Shown: positions 5,831-7,679 of the stretch, piece by piece
Layout of the letters: each line of letters opens with the position of its first letter
Numbering within the stretch: the stretch's first letter is position 1
Origin: an uncultured Oscillospiraceae bacterium
GTDB lineage: Bacteria; Bacillota; Clostridia; Oscillospirales; Oscillospiraceae
Assembly (NCBI GenBank): GCA_947627085.1
Contig: CANQUO010000102.1
Span: 1 to 7,679, forward strand
Reading direction: 5' to 3'
DNA length: 7,679 bases
Notes under the pieces: generated by a model
The model's database searches: none
Told to the model about the DNA's origin: nothing
The model's input: the letters and a program-made list of their open reading frames with translations, nothing else
Position numbers and translations under genes: made by a program

Positions 5831-6580
5831 TTATATGAGGGAAAGGTTTTCCGCTATTTTTATCATTTCCTCTACGGCGACGTTTCCGCCATCGTTATAG
5901 ACGGATACTAACCGTTCGTTTTGGCCCAGCTGGAACATTATATGGATATTGTCGTCTATCATCATCCGCCCTTCGGAGCCGTTTATTTCGACGCTACTGA
6001 GCTCCGTTTTGTCCGTGTCCACAAAGAAGGAGAGGGAGTAGAGCGCAAGGTACGATTGGACGGTCACGGTGTCGCCGTCGAAGTTTTTATAGATATATTT
6101 TACGCTGTCCTCGCGCTGTTCACTGTCAACGAGCTTGTAGCCCTCGGGCAACCAGCCGGCTTCGATGCCCAAAAAGCCATTTTCGGAAGGGGAATCGTCG
6201 TTTTTCTTGTTTATCTTCACCGCCACCGTGTGGTCGTCAATGACGGAATTTACAAATTCCAGGGTCGTGTCCTTACCGGACCTGGAGGCGAGGAAGGCCG
6301 TGGAGAGAAGGAGGGCCGCGACCAGGGCGGCGATGGCGGCGATTTTGACGACGCGGTAGGCGTAATGGCGGGCTTTGACCGCTTTTTCCCGGCTGCAGGC
6401 CCGGTTTATCGCGTCGTTGATCCTGCTGTCAAGTGTGGGAGAGGGGGCGGATTCGTCAGTTTTCCTGAGCCGCTCATTTTCCTCAAGGAGGCTCTCGCCC
6501 TGCTTCTCCACCGCTTTTTCCATGAGGAGCGCGAAAAGGGCGTCCTCGTAATTTTCGGTAAGCTGTTCATGCCTCGTCAT
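5831..6580 (-). CDS. Membrane anti-sigma factor, DUF4367-type
   Basis: This 249-residue single-pass membrane protein is predicted to hold the ECF sigma factor encoded just upstream inactive. The N-terminal cytoplasmic part (about 1-76) contains YEDALFALLMEKAVEKQGE and EENERLRK, a helical start I have met in many Oscillospiraceae sigma-partner proteins. I see no zinc-binding HxxxCxxC motif, so it is not a classic ZAS-type anti-sigma factor. One membrane helix spans about 77-98 (VVKIAAIAALVAALLLSTAFL). The outer domain (about 130-249) has the DUF4367 look: GWLPEGYKLVDSE, VKYIYKNFDGDTVTVQ, a central GSEGRMM and a final VEEMIKIAENLSLI. The start is ATG 6580, 14 bases inside the end of the sigma gene, implying translational coupling and fixed stoichiometry. 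Pairing is inferred from overlap and architecture; the external signal is unknown. Confidence 0.88.
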   Translation of the reverse strand: MTRHEQLTENYEDALFALLMEKAVEKQGESLLEENERLRKTDESAPSPTLDSRINDAINRACSREKAVKARHYAYRVVKIAAIAALVAALLLSTAFLASRSGKDTTLEFVNSVIDDHTVAVKINKKNDDSPSENGFLGIEAGWLPEGYKLVDSEQREDSVKYIYKNFDGDTVTVQSYLALYSLSFFVDTDKTELSSVEINGSEGRMMIDDNIHIMFQLGQNERLVSVYNDGGNVAVEEMIKIAENLSLI

Positions 6581-7130
6581 GGCTCAACACCTCGTCTCTC
6601 GCTATCATTTTCAGCGCACTTCGCCTTGCCCGGGTGAGCTTCATGCGCACGCTGGCGCTCTTACAGCCCAGCTCCCGGGCAAGCTCCTCGTCTGAGTACT
6701 CAAGAATGTATTTTCCAATCAAGATCGTCCGATCGTCCTGGGATAACCGGCTCAACAGGCGGTCTAAGTGTACCTCACGCTCCCGGAGGGCCATCAGCTC
6801 GTCAAGGGGCATGGCGCCGGCCTCCGGCTCGGCATCGCCGTCAAGCTCCTCAAAATGGGCTTTTTCGACGGAGACGTGCCGGAGATGGTTTATGGCGGTG
6901 TTCCTCACGGTGTAGACTACATAGGCGGCCAAGGCTGGGCGCTCCTTACCGCGCAGGAGGGGTGCCTTGCCGAGAAGCTTTACGACGCTCTCCTGGACTA
7001 TGTCCTCCCGGTCCTCGGGGCTGTCGACGTACCTTTTGGCGGTGGAGAGCATTATGTATTTAAACTCTTCATAGAGCCGGGCGATAAATTCCCCGTCGCT
7101 CTCCGATGAGTTTGAAGTAAACGAAATCAT
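6567..7130 (-). CDS. ECF-type RNA polymerase sigma factor
   Basis: This 187-residue sigma-70-family protein with only regions 2 and 4 is the plan of extracytoplasmic-function sigma factors, which direct RNA polymerase to a small regulon when their anti-sigma factor lets go. Region 2 lies at about 17-86, with DREDIVQESVVKLL (40-53) and VVYTVRNTAINHLRH for core binding and -10 recognition. A linker with acidic residues follows (EELDGDAEPEAG). Region 4 lies at about 121-176, with the HTH SDEELARELGCKSASVRMKLTRARR (146-170) for -35 recognition. The start is ATG 7130 with AGGAG eight bases upstream. The gene overlaps the anti-sigma gene by 14 bases. A near-perfect 20-bp palindrome lies 24-43 bases before the start codon. 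I see no confident copy of an ECF-type promoter (AAC / CGTC) upstream, so autoregulation is not demonstrated. Confidence 0.95.
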   Translation of the reverse strand: MISFTSNSSESDGEFIARLYEEFKYIMLSTAKRYVDSPEDREDIVQESVVKLLGKAPLLRGKERPALAAYVVYTVRNTAINHLRHVSVEKAHFEELDGDAEPEAGAMPLDELMALREREVHLDRLLSRLSQDDRTILIGKYILEYSDEELARELGCKSASVRMKLTRARRSALKMIARDEVLSHDEA

Positions 7131-7153
7131 TGCCTCAGCTCCTGACGCTTATA

Positions 7154-7173
7154 TGTCTCTTTATAAATAGACA
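7154..7173. promoter_or_regulatory. 20-bp near-perfect palindrome upstream of the sigma gene
   Basis: Arms TGTCT and AGACA flank a fully symmetric TTTATAAA core; only one base pair of the ten breaks the symmetry (C7159 against T7168). It lies in the region where the sigma-operon promoter should be: minus-strand TATAAA (7165-7160) lies within it and TATAAG (7153-7148) just downstream. That makes it a good candidate operator for a dimeric regulator. It is also in the gap facing the permease at 7334, so it could serve both directions. Confidence 0.5.
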
Positions 7174-7233
7174 CTTAAAAAGGGAAAAACGCAACAGGAA
7201 ATTTATATTTTTTAGAAAAAAAACATGATTGGG

Positions 7234-7255
7234 AGTCCGCCGTGCGCGGATTTTT
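7234..7255 (+). terminator. Weak hairpin plus T-run before the permease gene (terminator or attenuator)
   Basis: TCCGC (7236-7240) pairs with GCGGA (7246-7250) around a 5-base loop, with a G-T and an A-T pair extending the stem outward, followed by TTTTT. It lies between the divergent sigma and permease genes on the plus strand, where no upstream plus-strand gene needs ending. It could attenuate a leader for the gene at 7334 or stop stray antisense transcripts. The short stem makes it uncertain. Confidence 0.35.
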
Positions 7256-7333
7256 GGCTTTTTTGAAAAAAATTACGGGGTGCTGTTGCGGATTCGAGGT
7301 GATACGTGTCTTATTATTTGGAAGGAAAAGGTG

Positions 7334-7679
7334 ATGGACATGCTTCGAATTTTTACCCGTTCGCTCATAAGGCAGGTGCGGAAAAACCCGGGGGTGGTGT
7401 TTTTCCTGCTTTTGGGGCTCACCGTGTCATGCTTCTGCCTCAGTGTGGCCCAGGGGGAGGCAATGCAGGAGTTTGACAATATGAGCGGCTGGAACGAGTA
7501 CGCCACGCTGACGGTGGACATGGGCGGGGAGGAATTTCAGAATATGACCGCCTTCTCAAGGTGGCTGGACGGGACATACGGGGAGAGATTGGCAAACGTC
7601 CTCTATCTTACGCGGGATTCCTCCAATGTTATCTATATCGGCTGGCAGGGGACCCAGGTCAGCCGCTGGTTCCCGGAGG
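7334..7679 (+). CDS. ABC-transporter-type (FtsX/MacB-like) permease, N-terminal part
   Basis: The frame is open from ATG 7334 to the window end, giving 115 complete codons of an incomplete gene. The product begins MDMLRIFTRSLIRQVRKNPG, a basic amphipathic start, then a membrane helix at about 20-40 (VVFFLLLGLTVSCFCLSVAQ), then a soluble region (NEYATLTVDMGGEEFQNMTAF, GTYGERLANVLYLTRD). This fits the first transmembrane helix and outer loop of FtsX/MacB-type permeases (MacB_PCD domain), which work with an ATPase in efflux or peptide resistance. Start choice is between ATG 7334 (GAAGGA at 7321-7326) and ATG 7340 (AAGGTG); the former is slightly favoured. It is divergent from the ECF sigma gene, a common arrangement for stress-responsive transporters. 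No diagnostic motif lies within the visible portion, so the family call rests on topology and style. Confidence 0.7.
   Translation, partial: MDMLRIFTRSLIRQVRKNPGVVFFLLLGLTVSCFCLSVAQGEAMQEFDNMSGWNEYATLTVDMGGEEFQNMTAFSRWLDGTYGERLANVLYLTRDSSNVIYIGWQGTQVSRWFPE

Noticed and set aside
5921..6637. Antisense frame of 238 codons opposite the anti-sigma gene
   Set aside because: It is a shadow of a real coding frame, with Gly/Arg/Val-rich, unstructured content.
7225..7266. 13-codon plus-strand frame across the hairpin before the permease, a possible leader peptide
   Set aside because: Its upstream is only A/T-rich with no Shine-Dalgarno, and the codons show no repeated regulatory residue.

Overview
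The window looks like chromosomal DNA of an anaerobic, fairly GC-rich Clostridia member. I would guess an Oscillospiraceae-type gut bacterium. The guess rests on the [FeFe] hydrogenase, the Gram-positive-style Shine-Dalgarno sites (AGGAG/AAGGAG), the N-terminus of the anti-sigma protein, and a lipoprotein carrying a Cys/His signature I associate with that group. This placement is an inference from protein style; no rRNA or other marker gene is present.

Layout. Positions 1-987 (+) are the C-terminal two-thirds or so of an [FeFe] hydrogenase with its H-cluster motifs, closed by a hairpin. A 220-residue protein resembling the AlkZ-related (winged-helix) family follows at 1042-1704 (+), closed by a very strong terminator at 1744-1780. 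Positions 1881 to about 3892 are a tandem duplication of a unit of about 1006 bp. Each copy encodes a 312-residue minus-strand regulator with an XRE-type helix-turn-helix and C-terminal TPR-like helices, of the RRNPP (peptide-sensing) general architecture. Divergent from them are a small secreted protein (4028-4480, +) and a lipoprotein with a probable beta-propeller fold (4571-5761, +). A shared hairpin at 5803-5824 separates the lipoprotein from a convergent, overlapping pair: an ECF sigma factor (7130-6567, -) and its DUF4367-type membrane anti-sigma partner (6580-5831, -). A divergent ABC-transporter-like permease starts at 7334 (+) and runs off the end. No stretch over 300 bases lacks a gene.

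How the parts may work together. Two regulatory modules are visible. Module A is the pair of duplicated HTH-TPR regulators facing an export-directed secreted protein and lipoprotein. The 199-bp divergent gap holds two promoter-like elements, each with a 15-bp palindrome in its spacer, so the regulators may control themselves and the exported proteins. Module B is an ECF sigma/anti-sigma pair with a 20-bp near-palindrome just upstream of the sigma gene, divergent from a permease, which suggests an envelope or compound-stress response. Both readings are inferences from layout and motifs.

The most interesting parts are the duplicated regulators, whose middle third has diverged much faster than the ends; the operator-like palindromes; and the single in-frame TGA that separates the secreted protein from an open frame running straight into the lipoprotein.
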